Assembly (NCBI GenBank): GCA_051294375.1
Contig: CM119271.1
Span: 8,711,083 to 8,775,082, forward strand
DNA: 64,000 bases
From: Paraspadella gotoi
Taxonomy: Eukaryota > Chaetognatha
Direction: 5' to 3'
Of this stretch, positions 47,502-58,119 are shown one piece after another; positions within the stretch are counted from its first letter, which is position 1; every line of letters starts with the position of its first letter. Made by a program: the position numbers and the translations under genes. The notes below the pieces were generated by a model. That model saw nothing but the letters and a program-made list of their open reading frames with translations, ran no database searches and was not told the origin of the DNA.

Positions 47502-48147
47502 GTTAGTGCCCCTGTAGATTTTGGCCTTCTTGACATGCCTGAAAAAGAAAGAAACCATTAGTTATGACTTTCAATGGATTCTGCAAGCTAATACAAGCAA
47601 TCAAAGCTTTCCAAGCGGCAATTTGACAATCAATAACTCAGATTTTGAGCTTAAAAAAAAAAACAGCCGACAAACGCTACGCCAAGGTACGAAAGTTTCG
47701 ATACGAACGACGCTCGTCCAAAATCTATAAGCCTTAACGAAGACAATTTTAAAACAACTTTTCCAACAATATCCGACCCTTTTTTTAAACACAAAACAAA
47801 CAGTCCAGACCAACGTTTCAACTCTGTCGGAATCTTTGTCTACACAACGACCTCCGTTGGACCTCAAACAAAACAAAAAAAAACAGAACAAGTATCACCC
47901 TGTTTTTTTGGTGTGGGGTTTTGTTTTGCCCCATTCGTCTTTTGTTTACTTTTTTTTTTCACAAAACCGATTTCGAATTCATGACGTCCGATCGATCGAT
48001 TATACGCGGGAATTTTTATCCTTTTTTTTCCTCCCTTTTCCCCTTTCTTTTTTCTTTTTTTTTTTCTTTTTCTTTCTTTTCATTCCATCGACGCGAAAAT
48101 CGCTCAATCATCCACTTGATTTTTTGAGTTCTGACGTTTTTATGCAA

Positions 48148-48185
48148 ATTTCTCTCTCTCTCCTCTCTTCTCTCTCTCTCTCTCT

Positions 48186-48254
<69 letters not shown>

Positions 48255-48260
48255 CTCTCT
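48148..48260. repeat. (CT)n array
   Basis: Counterpart of 37585-37710 but longer and purer. Preceded by an octamer ATGCAAAT at about 48141-48148. Confidence 0.95.
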
Positions 48261-49062
48261 CACTCATTCTTATATTTCCCCCGGACTTTTTTTTTCTTCG
48301 TCAATTTTTTTTTAATCGCAAACGAATCCAAAATTTCGTGTTGACGCCTGACGAAGATCGAGGGCCTCATTTCATTTCATTTTCATTTCATTTCATTCCA
48401 TTTCATATCATTTCAGTTCGTTTGTATTGCATTTAGTTTGTATTTCATTTCATTTAATTTACATTCATTTTAATTACTTTCATATCATTTCTTTTTTTAT
48501 TTCTTTTCATTTCATTTCGTTTCATTTATTTAATTTATTTATTTAATTTATTTATTATATTTCATTTAAATCATTTAATTTCAATTTATTTCATTTCATA
48601 ATTTTAACGAATTGAGCGAGAAAATTAATTTATGAATGGAAAAACATTGTTAAATAAAAATTTATAAATAAAATTAAATTAATCAAAATAGACCCGATAA
48701 TGCACCTACCAAAAGAAATTCAAATTATAATAATGAATATTTCAATCCGAAATGAATGTATAAACAGAATGAATTTTAATGAGATCAATTGTAGGAATCC
48801 CGAAAAAAAACTGTGAAAAATATACATCACCTGGTAAATGGCCGTTGGATTGAATTAAACTAAAACGCCATAATACTTAATTAAAACAAGCGAATGATAA
48901 ATGATTCTAAATTTCAAAGAAGAAAGTTTTATCCCAACGAACGGTGTCAATTAATCATTCGGTGAAACGAACAAAAAAAAAACCAGACGAAAATGTTAAT
49001 TGATAAATTATAGTGATTGTGTGCTAATGAAAGGTCCTCTCTCTTTCTTTCTGCCTCCCTCT

Positions 49063-49160
<98 letters not shown>

Positions 49161-49185
49161 TCTCTTCTCTCTCTCTCTCTCTCTC
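49063..49185. repeat. (CT)n array
   Basis: CT dinucleotides with a few G or CCT interruptions; the copy-1 counterpart is 38520-38665. Confidence 0.95.
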
Positions 49186-49377
49186 CCCCATTAGCATTCC
49201 TTTAAATAGATAGATGACCTTAAATTTTGTCAACTCACGGTGTAGGTATATGGAAATTATTAAATTGATTAAGAAACTAGAAATATGACTTTTAGTTATC
49301 AAATCAACAAATCTGTTTTTAAGACGTTTCAATTTCTTGTTGTTGATAAAATAAAGTCACAATTATTCAGATAACAA

Positions 49378-49448
49378 GAAAGAAAGAAGAAAGAAAGAAA
49401 GAAAGAAAGAAGAAGAAAGAGAAAAAGAAGAAGAAGAAGAAAGAGAGA

Positions 49449-49501
<53 letters not shown>

Positions 49502-49556
49502 AGAGAGAGAGAAAAGAGACAGAGAGAGAGAGAGAGAGGGAGAAAGACAGAGAGAA

Positions 49557-49600
<44 letters not shown>

Positions 49601-49640
49601 GAGAGAGAGAGAGAGAACAGAGATAAAGAGACAGAGAGAA

Positions 49641-49710
<70 letters not shown>
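49378..49710. repeat. (GAAA)n/(GA)n array
   Basis: Counterpart of 38866-39214; a third partial array stands at 51162-51193. Confidence 0.97.
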
Positions 49711-50304
49711 GCGGAAAAATTCATCAACTTTTTTTGGCCTGAGTTCAACGTCGCTATCCATCATTCTTTTTCGTTTCGCGTTCGCATCTCGCGTCGCGCG
49801 CAAACTTGTCACTAGGAGATCCTCCCCTTCTTCTTCTCTTCTTCTCTTCTTCTCTTCTTCTCTTCTCTTCTTCTTCTTCTTCTTCTCTTCTTCTCTTTAC
49901 TTCTCTTTTTCTCAATCCTCCTCTTCTCTATTTGCCTTTTCTTCTCTATCCTTCTTATCTTCATAACCTCCTTTTCTTTTCTACGCTCGATTTTTTTCTT
50001 TTTTTTGTCTTCATCTTCTTGTATTTTGATCCATTGATTACTTATGAAATTGGTACAATCATATAAAAATTATCCTTCATTTAATAAATAGTCTATCTTG
50101 CCCTGACTAATTATAAGTCGTTTGCTCTCTTTGCTTCAAGTTTTCTTTCCTTTCCTTTCCTTTCCTTTCCTTTTTTTTCTTTTTCATCTTTCTTTTCTTC
50201 TTTTTTTCCTTTCCTTCCTTCTTTCCTTTTATCGCTAAAATAATATTTTTTTTCTTATTTTTTGTTTATTTTCTTTCTTATTTGCCTTCATTAACCCATG
50301 TTCT

Positions 50305-50329
50305 CTTTCTCTCTCTCTCTCTCTCTCTG

Positions 50330-50391
<62 letters not shown>
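50305..50391. repeat. (CT)n array
   Basis: Counterpart of 39823-39905. Confidence 0.95.
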
Positions 50392-50394
<3 letters not shown>

Positions 50395-50982
50395 TCATCT
50401 CATATTACAAAATTCTGCGGCTCCGCGGAATTTCTCCAATCAACATCATCTCGAACCCAAAAAAAACAACTTTCCCTGCTTAACCCAATCCTCGGTCATC
50501 GATACACGACGACCTAAGAGATACATATCATATTTTGTTTTTTGATAGAAGGATTCTATAGATTCCTCTCTCTCTCTTACCCTGGGTCTCGGTAGTCGTC
50601 CCTTTTTACATCTCTCCCTTTTTGCCGCCTCTCGCCTCTCGCCCTTTCTTCCTCCTCTCTCTTTCCCTCTTTTCCCCTATCTCTCTTCCTCTTCTTTGCT
50701 CCTATGTCATCCCCGAAATTCGTTCTCTCTTTTCTCATTCCCTTCCCCCTCCTCTCTCCTCTCTCCCCTCCCTTCTTCCCCTTCCCCTCTCCCCTTTCTC
50801 CCTCTCTCTCCCCCCCAAAACCATCCCCCTTGTTTCCTCCCCTCTCATCTTTCCCCCCCCCGCCCCCCTTCGAAACCGCCTTGTTCATCGTCAATTATCC
50901 GAGATGATCCATTCATCGAATTTCATCGAAACTCGACGTCGACTGTCACGCGCGTCGCCATGACGACGCGGGAAGCGACGGA

Positions 50983-51055
50983 CCAATCGGAGAGACGAGA
51001 AGACAGAAGGACGGACCAATCGGGAATCGAGTTTGGAATGGAAAGGAAGTATAAA
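50983..51055 (+). promoter_or_regulatory. Candidate CCAAT/CCAAT/TATA promoter (copy 2)
   Basis: CCAAT at 50983-50987 and 51016-51020 and TATAAA at 51050-51055. Spacing is within one base of copy 1. Confidence 0.5.
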
Positions 51056-51136
51056 GGGAGGGATGAAACTTTTCTTTCTTTATTTCCTGCCTCTTTCTCT
51101 TTCTTATTTTTGTGTCTCTCTCTCTCTCTCTCTCTC

Positions 51137-51161
51137 NNNNNNNNNNNNNNNNNNNNNNNNN
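51137..51161. other. Assembly gap, 25 N
   Basis: The left flank is (CT)n and the right flank is (GA)n. The sequence after the gap repeats 49695-50280, so the join steps backwards. Confidence 0.99.
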
Positions 51162-51198
<37 letters not shown>

Positions 51199-51737
51199 AA
51201 TTCATCAACTTTTGGCCTCTGAGTTCAACGTCGCTCATCCATCATTCTTTTTCGTTCGCGCTTCGCATCTCGCGTCGCCGCGCAAACTTGTCACTAGGAG
51301 ATCCTCCCCCTCTTCTTCTCTTCTTCTCTTCTTCTCTTTTCTTCTCTTCTTCTCTCTTCTTCTCTTCTTCTCTTTACTTCTCTTTTTCTCAATCCTCCTC
51401 TTCTCTATTTGCCTTTTCTTCTCTATCCTTCTTATCTTCCATAACCTCCTTTTCTTTTCTACGCTCCGATTTTTTTTCTTTTTATTTGTCTTCATTTCTT
51501 GTATTTTGATCCATTGATTATCTTATGAAATTGGTACAATCAGTATAAAAATTATCCATTCATTTAATAAATAAGCTATCTTGCGCCTGACTAATTATAA
51601 GCTCGTTTGCTCTCTTTGCTTCAAGTTTCCTTTCCTTTCCTTTCCTTTCCTTTCCTTTTGTTTTCTTTTTCATCTATTCTTTTCTTCTTTTTTTTCCTTC
51701 CTTTCCTTCTTTCCTTTTATCGCTAAAATTAACTATT
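51162..51737 (+). repeat. Third copy of the 39.2-39.8 kb segment
   Basis: From the (GA)n tail and 'ttcatcaacttttggcc' to 'atcgctaaaattaactatt' it matches 39185-39760 and 49690-50245, including dispersed repeat B and the (TTTCC)n run. It agrees with copy 1 in places where copy 2 differs. Confidence 0.95.
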
Positions 51738-52021
51738 NNNNNNNNNNNNNNNNNNNNNNNNNNNNNNNNNNNNNNNNNNNNNNNNNNNNNNNNNNNNNNN
51801 NNNNNNNNNNNNNNNNNNNNNNNNNNNNNNNNNNNNNNNNNNNNNNNNNNNNNNNNNNNNNNNNNNNNNNNNNNNNNNNNNNNNNNNNNNNNNNNNNNNN
51901 NNNNNNNNNNNNNNNNNNNNNNNNNNNNNNNNNNNNNNNNNNNNNNNNNNNNNNNNNNNNNNNNNNNNNNNNNNNNNNNNNNNNNNNNNNNNNNNNNNNN
52001 NNNNNNNNNNNNNNNNNNNNN
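51738..52021. other. Assembly gap, 284 N
   Basis: Replaces the (CT)n array and the following ~700 bases present in the other copies. Confidence 0.99.
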
Positions 52022-52028
52022 CGACGGA

Positions 52029-52100
52029 CCAATCGGGAGACGAGAAGACAGAAGGACGGACCAATCGGGAATCGAGTTGGGAATGGAAAGGAAGTATAAA
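52029..52100 (+). promoter_or_regulatory. Candidate CCAAT/CCAAT/TATA promoter (copy 3)
   Basis: CCAAT at 52029-52033 and 52061-52065 and TATAAA at 52095-52100, isolated between two gaps. Confidence 0.5.
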
Positions 52101-52112
52101 GGGAGGGATGGA

Positions 52113-52470
52113 NNNNNNNNNNNNNNNNNNNNNNNNNNNNNNNNNNNNNNNNNNNNNNNNNNNNNNNNNNNNNNNNNNNNNNNNNNNNNNNNNNNNNNNN
52201 NNNNNNNNNNNNNNNNNNNNNNNNNNNNNNNNNNNNNNNNNNNNNNNNNNNNNNNNNNNNNNNNNNNNNNNNNNNNNNNNNNNNNNNNNNNNNNNNNNNN
52301 NNNNNNNNNNNNNNNNNNNNNNNNNNNNNNNNNNNNNNNNNNNNNNNNNNNNNNNNNNNNNNNNNNNNNNNNNNNNNNNNNNNNNNNNNNNNNNNNNNNN
52401 NNNNNNNNNNNNNNNNNNNNNNNNNNNNNNNNNNNNNNNNNNNNNNNNNNNNNNNNNNNNNNNNNNNNNN
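52113..52470. other. Assembly gap, 358 N
   Basis: Spans the (CT)n/unique/(GA)n part that is sequenced in copy 1 (40600-40890). Confidence 0.99.
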
Positions 52471-52529
52471 AGAGAGAGAGAGAGAAGCGGCGTTGATTGA
52501 AGGCTTTTGACAATTGAGCAGCGTTGGCG

Positions 52530-52580
52530 TTGGGTTGTCGTTGTTGTCGTTGTTGTCGTTGTTGTCGTTGTTGTTGTCGT
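52530..52580. repeat. (TTGTCG)n/(GTT)n short array
   Basis: GTCGTTGTT hexamer/nonamer repeats. The copy-1 counterpart is 40953-40998. Confidence 0.85.
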
Positions 52581-52672
52581 TAAAAAGAAACACGAATTTC
52601 GTTTGACTGAAACATAACACTTTTTTAAAGTCTGTAGTCGGGCATTCCTTAAGTTCTCCCGCATATAAGCAT

Positions 52673-52840
52673 GGTGGCTCATTGAGTAAAGCCATCAGCT
52701 CATGACCACTAGGTACCGGGTTCAATTCTATCCCTGCGGGAAGCGTGCGGAAGACCCTAAACCGCCTTGGCGGCCTTAAAAACACTCAATCCTGGTTCCA
52801 GGATCCGTTCCATGGCTGCTGAGGGCGCCATAGACGTAAC
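52673..52840 (+). repeat. tRNA-derived SINE (copy 2)
   Basis: GGTGGCTCATTGAGTAAAGC head, B box GGGTTCAATTC (about 52728-52738), body with CCGCCTTGGCGG and CCGTTCCATGGCTG. Immediately after it copy 2 has ~43 bases (about 52838-52880) that copy 1 lacks, bounded by a short CGTAA direct repeat. Confidence 0.75.
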
Positions 52841-53013
52841 GAATAGTAGGTCTTCAACCCATTTTTTTGCGCTCTTCTCCGTAAGTCAAATAAAATTATT
52901 TACTTGTTTCCTGTACAAAAAGCAAGATCGACATAATTTCTTATAGCGCTGTCTTCAGAGATAGTTTTATTTTCAATTTAATAAATCCTTTGTTAAACAT
53001 CAAAAAAACTTTC

Positions 53014-53019
53014 TTTATT
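53014..53019 (-). promoter_or_regulatory. FABP polyadenylation signal
   Basis: AATAAA on the minus strand, ~146 bases downstream of the FABP stop, in AT-rich sequence. It is conserved in copy 1 near 41380. It defines a short 3' UTR that starts with the (GA)n array. Confidence 0.6.
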
Positions 53020-53102
53020 ATCAAACACTTAAAGGTATAACAATAAAAATTAATGCATCAATCACATTCGTCCGTTTTAAAATTCGATGCCGACAACGAG
53101 AA

Positions 53103-53123
53103 CATTTCTCTCTCCCTCTTTCC

Positions 53124-53164
<41 letters not shown>
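53103..53164. repeat. (CT)n array abutting the FABP stop codon
   Basis: On the FABP (minus) strand this is (GA)n starting directly at the TGA stop, so it forms the first ~60 bases of the 3' UTR. Confidence 0.95.
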
Positions 53165-53171
<7 letters not shown>

Positions 53172-53397
53172 CCGAAAAGGTCCAAGTATCTCTCAAAGAG
53201 CGAAGCCCCTCCGCCCCCCTTCCGCGAGTAATGCCTTTTGGAGACGATGCCCCCGCACTTGATGGTCGCCGTCATCGTGTTTCCGGAAACAACGCGCTCC
53301 ACCGTCATGTTCTTTTTCGGCTGTTTGGCGTCCGTCTTGATTGGTTCGGATTTGATTGATTGGTTTGATTGGTTGATTGATTTAATTTGATTTTTTT

Positions 53398-53484
<87 letters not shown>

Positions 53485-53603
53485 TTATTTGACTGATTTA
53501 TTATTCAAATGATTGTCTAATTGTTTGAATCATTTATAAATGTGATTGATTGATTGATTGATAGTTGGTATTATTATTTGATTAATCAAATATTGAATTG
53601 ATC

Positions 53604-53635
<32 letters not shown>

Positions 53636-53637
53636 TT

Positions 53638-53695
<58 letters not shown>

Positions 53696-54625
53696 GCTTG
53701 ATTATTTGCATGAATGATTAATAAGAATCTGATCCATTGATCGTTGAATTGATTCATCGCTTGTTTGATTGATTGATTGCTTGATTGATTGATTGATTGA
53801 TTGATTGCGTCACCGTGCTCTGAATCATCTTGTTTCCTTCCAGCGTCACCGTCGTCGTCGCGTTTCGGTCGTCGAGAGTTTTCTCCGCGAAGGGAACGCC
53901 GATCTGTCATCGATAAATGATAAATGATGAATGATAAATGATAAACATGATAAACGATTATCATTAATTAATGTAAAGTAAATAATATGTTTTAAGCTAA
54001 CTTTGAACTTGAGCGTTTGCGTTTTGAAGGTCGAGATGGTAGCGACGGTCCATGTATCGTCGGCGCTTCTGTTTTTAGAGACATGAAACATGACGGGACA
54101 TGGAGGAGACAAGGTGAGACAAGGTAGGACGAGTCAAGACGACACGAGGCGAGTTCGTATCATTTTTTTTTTAAATACCTTCCCATTCAATCATGCAATC
54201 AATTCGGGTCACCCCAATCAATTAATCAATCGACGCAACCCGCCCTTTCGATCAACTTCGTCCGGACAAATCAATCAATCAATCAATAAATCAATTTCCT
54301 CTATAGATCGTACGATATCCAATTTCCGATCAATCAATTAATCAAGAAAACAATCAATCACGCAATCAAACATCAATCAATCGATCAATCAATTAGTTAA
54401 TCAACCAATTAAACATTAATCAGTCAATCAATCAAAACAATCCCCCCCGCGTTAAATTCACTTAGAGATCTGGACGATGGGTTTGAGAGTGTTGCCCATC
54501 TTCCTGGTGATGAAGTCCAACTCGAGATATTCCAAGATGGCGTCGAAGTTTTCGTTTCTCTCGTTTTGCCAGACGCCGATGAGTGCCTCCCCGTCGGCGG
54601 CCAGCACGAAGAACGGCCACCGCAT
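53165..54625 (-). CDS. Fatty-acid-binding protein (FABP/CRABP family), 4 exons
   Basis: Cytosolic carrier of fatty acids or retinoids. Exons, minus strand: 54625-54462, 54068-54002, 53903-53814, 53335-53165; introns 393, 98 and 478 bases, all GT-AG, with phases 2, 0, 0. The product is 163 residues against ~132 for the family. Residues 15-52 align without gaps to the FABP N-terminus (GVWQNERNENFD, then ITRKMGNTLKP). Exon 2 gives DTWTVATISTFKTQTLKFK, exon 3 EKTLDDRNATTTVTLEGNK, exon 4 GNTMTATIKCGGIVSKRHY. The ligand-binding Arg in TVERV and the Arg-x-Tyr of KRHY are present. Oddities: ~14 extra N-terminal residues, a Gly-rich ~18-residue C-terminal tail, and TGA merging into (GA)n. An acceptor (CTTTTCTTCAG) ends at 54722 and the frame is open from 54721 to the ATG, so translation may start in an upstream exon. 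Family assignment is firm; the exact N-terminus is not. Confidence 0.92.
53391..53810. repeat. (TTTA)n and (TGAT)n arrays in FABP intron 3
   Basis: (TTTA)n at 53398-53487 and (GATT)n at 53543-53810, the latter ending only a few bases before exon 3. The Asn/Gln/Ser-rich minus frame through it is repeat-driven. Confidence 0.95.
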
Positions 54626-54721
54626 CTCTTCGTTAGCGGACGAGCGGTTTGAGCCAAGTTGGTTCGAAGACGATTCGGAAGATGGTTCGCCGAACGGAAT
54701 TTGTACGAAATTGACGATAAA

Positions 54722-55365
54722 CTGAAGAAAAGTTCGACTCTTTTTCTTTCTGTTCTTTTCTGTTCTCTTTTCCCTTTTTATCGTGTCCCTTCGCTTCTTT
54801 TTGCCTCTGTTCACTTCCGTTCGTCTCCGTTCGCTTCTGTTCGCCTTTTGTTCGCCTCTCGTTCGTTACTTCCGTTTCTTTTCTATCATCATTCGTAGTT
54901 TTCTTTTGCTCTGTTTTTTTTTTTGTTTTTTTTCTCTCATAAACGAAATTAGGAGACGAAAACGGTAAGAGATCGTTTGAACGAAAAGATGTAAAGTATA
55001 AACGTAATATCTAGTAGCTAATATCTATCAATCTATCTATCTATCTAATATCTATTATGAAGGAGTTGTGGGATTGTATGAATGGCATTTGTTATAAATT
55101 CGGTTGAAAAAAAGGAATGGAAACTTTAAAAGATAAGGAAAAGAGCATGCAAACTTTCAATAAAAACACAGAATTGAATGTAGTTCGAAATTACTTGAGA
55201 AAAGATTTTCATAAATTCATGGCTCGCCAAAGTAATTTATCTTTTACAACGACTTAGTCTTAGGCCATGTCTTTGTGCCAATATATGCTTTCTTTCACTA
55301 TTCTTTTTTTTTACATTTTCTCCATTGTATTTGATTTTTCTTTTTGTTGTTTATAAAGGAATTTA
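54722..55365. other. Upstream of FABP, no further exon identified
   Basis: T/C-rich (54740-54940, with a (TTCGCYTC)-like tract at 54785-54865), then AT-rich. A short (TATC)n tract lies at 55018-55055. The 5' exon or promoter of FABP should lie here or beyond, but I cannot place it. Confidence 0.5.
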
Positions 55366-55367
55366 GA

Positions 55368-55485
55368 GAGAAAACGAAAATTTCGTTATAACAACAAGTG
55401 AATTTATTAGTTATTCGGACATGTTTCGACTCTTAAATAAATTCAATAAATTCACTTGTTGTTATAACTAAATTTTCGTTTTCTC
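55368..55485 (-). repeat. 41-bp inverted repeat; possible Penelope-like element end
   Basis: Arms 55368-55408 and 55445-55485 match at 40 of 41 positions, with a 36-base loop. On the minus strand the loop reads AGAGTCGAAACATGTCCG, resembling the CGAAAC...GTC half of hammerhead motifs found in Penelope-like elements. The CTGATGA half is not visible. The hairpin is certain; the origin is a guess. Confidence 0.6.
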
Positions 55486-55706
55486 TTTTTCTTTTTCTCC
55501 AAAAAATGTATTTTCAAGGCTCCATTTTTTAACGGTTCTCCGTGAAATAACGATAAACGAACAAGAATAATAAAACCTCCTCGCGTTAATATCGACCTTT
55601 TATTAATCTATAAAACATTAAACATTAAAACGACCGTCATAAAAAAATAGGGAAAAAAAACAATTCAAGTTAAAATCCATTTAGTCCCGACTTTTACGAT
55701 TGGAGG

Positions 55707-55741
<35 letters not shown>

Positions 55742-55742
55742 T
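55707..55742. repeat. (GAC)n array
   Basis: Perfect GAC trinucleotides in a CpG-rich setting. Confidence 0.95.
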
Positions 55743-55889
55743 AACGATCAAAGCGCAATGCCGCGAATCCACTCACTCTCTTTACCCCCTCAACCACGTA
55801 ACCTAACCTCGGTTTCACCACGCCCCCCCTCAAGAATTCTTTCAACCCAATGACGCGCGAGGGTGTGTCACCCATCGCTATTGTCCCTC

Positions 55890-56060
55890 TCTTCTGCTCT
55901 CTCTCCTCTCGTCTCTCTCTCTCGTTCTCTCTCTCGGTCTCTGCTCTCTCTCTGCTCTCTCTCTCTGCCGCCCCCGTCCACCTCCTCGCTGAGATTTGCA
56001 CCTACATGTTTCCGGGCCTACCTCCTCCTCGCTCCTCCTCCTCCTCCGTCTTTTCCTCCG
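55890..56060. repeat. CT-rich and (TCC)n tract
   Basis: (CT)n-like 55893-55970 and (CTC)n at 56020-56048. Frames are artefacts. Confidence 0.85.
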
Positions 56061-56198
56061 TCGGTGCATGGGGCGGGCCTGGAGAAGCGAGTCATCATGT
56101 TTTATAGTTGCGACTCTCTCGAGTTTCCATTGACAACGCAGAGGCTTTTTGATGGGCGCGGAAGGCGTCGTTGGCGCTGTTTGGGGGGGTTGAAGAAT

Positions 56199-56367
56199 GG
56201 ACGACGACCCGACGACGACCGACGACGACGACGACGAACGAACGACGACGACGACGACGAACGACGACGACTGACGACGCGAACGCACGATAAGTCCACC
56301 CAGCCAAATGTTTAGAAATTTACCTTCCGATTCAATTAAAGGAGATAAAGACGAAGAGATGAGAGAG

Positions 56368-56414
<47 letters not shown>

Positions 56415-56415
56415 A
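56199..56415. repeat. (GAC)n then (GA)n
   Basis: GAC array 56199-56278 with GAAC interruptions, then (GA)n 56361-56411 on the same strand. Confidence 0.95.
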
Positions 56416-56917
56416 GAGACGAAGAAGAGAGAGAGAGAGGAATTTGTATAAATGACCGAGAAGTCGACAAAATTTATCTGCGTCAGATTTGCGCCAATTC
56501 TTTTTTTTCTTTTAGACTAAAACGTGCGGTGATGAGCTCGTATTTTTGTAGAGAGTTGGTTAGAAAGATGAGAAAACTAATTTCATCCATTTGTGGAAAA
56601 AGTGAGATTTAATTGTGAAATTCTTGAAACGTTTTTACAATAAAATGATTCATTTGTTCTAAAACTAAGCGATCTCAATGGATTTTGAACAACCAAGACC
56701 AAAGAGAACGGGCCTGTGTGAAGAATTTACTTTCTCTTCGTGCTAAGCGGAGACGAGGGTCTCGTTTCTCCCTATTCCAAGTGTTTCAACGTGAGTCGCT
56801 GAAGGAAGAAGAAGTAGTATTTTAAAATGTTTATTTCTTTATAAATTAATCCGTCCGAAACTCGTAAAAACAGAGTTTCCTTTCAGAAACAAGAGAAACA
56901 CTATTTGTGAGTGTTGA
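56416..56917. other. Unique sequence, no gene called
   Basis: A 22-codon plus frame starting MDFEQPRPKRTGLCEEF (56678) and a donor-like CAAC/GTGAGT at about 56790 are present, but there is no consistent exon. Confidence 0.4.
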
Positions 56918-57064
56918 AGAATGCAAGAATGCAAGAATGCAGGAATGCAATAATGCCAGAATGCAAGAATGCAAGAATGTAAGATTGTAAGATTGTAAGA
57001 ATGCAATAATGCAAAAATGCAAAAATGCAAAAATGCAAGAATGCATGAATGCAAGAATGCAACT
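56918..57064. repeat. 8-bp VNTR (GCAAGAAT)n
   Basis: About 18 octamers with AATA, AAAA and GTAAGATT variants. The hydrophobic minus frames are repeat-driven. Confidence 0.95.
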
Positions 57065-57264
57065 GCAAAAAAATCAATTGAATTCATAAAAAAAAGATCG
57101 ATTTTCTGCCGTCAACTCGGTTTCCACGAATCGCCGTTAAAATAAATGTAACTTTTTAAATGTAGAGCACTACGTCAATGAAATTCATTGTAACTGCGCA
57201 ACGAAAATCCATCGACCGAATTACCGAGAGTTGACCTCATGATCCGCAATAACGTTGATTCCGC

Positions 57265-58003
57265 NNNNNNNNNNNNNNNNNNNNNNNNNNNNNNNNNNNN
57301 NNNNNNNNNNNNNNNNNNNNNNNNNNNNNNNNNNNNNNNNNNNNNNNNNNNNNNNNNNNNNNNNNNNNNNNNNNNNNNNNNNNNNNNNNNNNNNNNNNNN
57401 NNNNNNNNNNNNNNNNNNNNNNNNNNNNNNNNNNNNNNNNNNNNNNNNNNNNNNNNNNNNNNNNNNNNNNNNNNNNNNNNNNNNNNNNNNNNNNNNNNNN
57501 NNNNNNNNNNNNNNNNNNNNNNNNNNNNNNNNNNNNNNNNNNNNNNNNNNNNNNNNNNNNNNNNNNNNNNNNNNNNNNNNNNNNNNNNNNNNNNNNNNNN
57601 NNNNNNNNNNNNNNNNNNNNNNNNNNNNNNNNNNNNNNNNNNNNNNNNNNNNNNNNNNNNNNNNNNNNNNNNNNNNNNNNNNNNNNNNNNNNNNNNNNNN
57701 NNNNNNNNNNNNNNNNNNNNNNNNNNNNNNNNNNNNNNNNNNNNNNNNNNNNNNNNNNNNNNNNNNNNNNNNNNNNNNNNNNNNNNNNNNNNNNNNNNNN
57801 NNNNNNNNNNNNNNNNNNNNNNNNNNNNNNNNNNNNNNNNNNNNNNNNNNNNNNNNNNNNNNNNNNNNNNNNNNNNNNNNNNNNNNNNNNNNNNNNNNNN
57901 NNNNNNNNNNNNNNNNNNNNNNNNNNNNNNNNNNNNNNNNNNNNNNNNNNNNNNNNNNNNNNNNNNNNNNNNNNNNNNNNNNNNNNNNNNNNNNNNNNNN
58001 NNN
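57265..58003. other. Assembly gap, 739 N
   Basis: Largest gap in the window; the flanks share no obvious repeat. Confidence 0.99.
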
Positions 58004-58078
58004 GAAATTCGCGGCGACTCAGAGTCGAGGCCGTAAATCCATCAAAAACGCGTCATGACAACCGAAACTGGAAAGGGG

Positions 58079-58087
58079 GGACGACGA

Positions 58088-58119
<32 letters not shown>

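Larger units (their letters stand above)
42932..54525 (+). repeat. Duplicated segment, copy 2
   Basis: Collinear with 32529-42906. It is ~1.2 kb longer because a further partial copy of the 39.2-40.6 kb part is inserted around 51162-52112, with three gaps. It continues past copy 1 into the rest of FABP exon 1 and unique DNA. Confidence 0.97.

Noticed and set aside
50696-52785. Very long frames across N runs
   Set aside because: Translations through N-filled gaps have no content; the real sequence there is arrays and promoter DNA.
56839-57087. Hydrophobic His/Cys-rich frames that look like membrane peptides
   Set aside because: Translation of the 8-bp VNTR.
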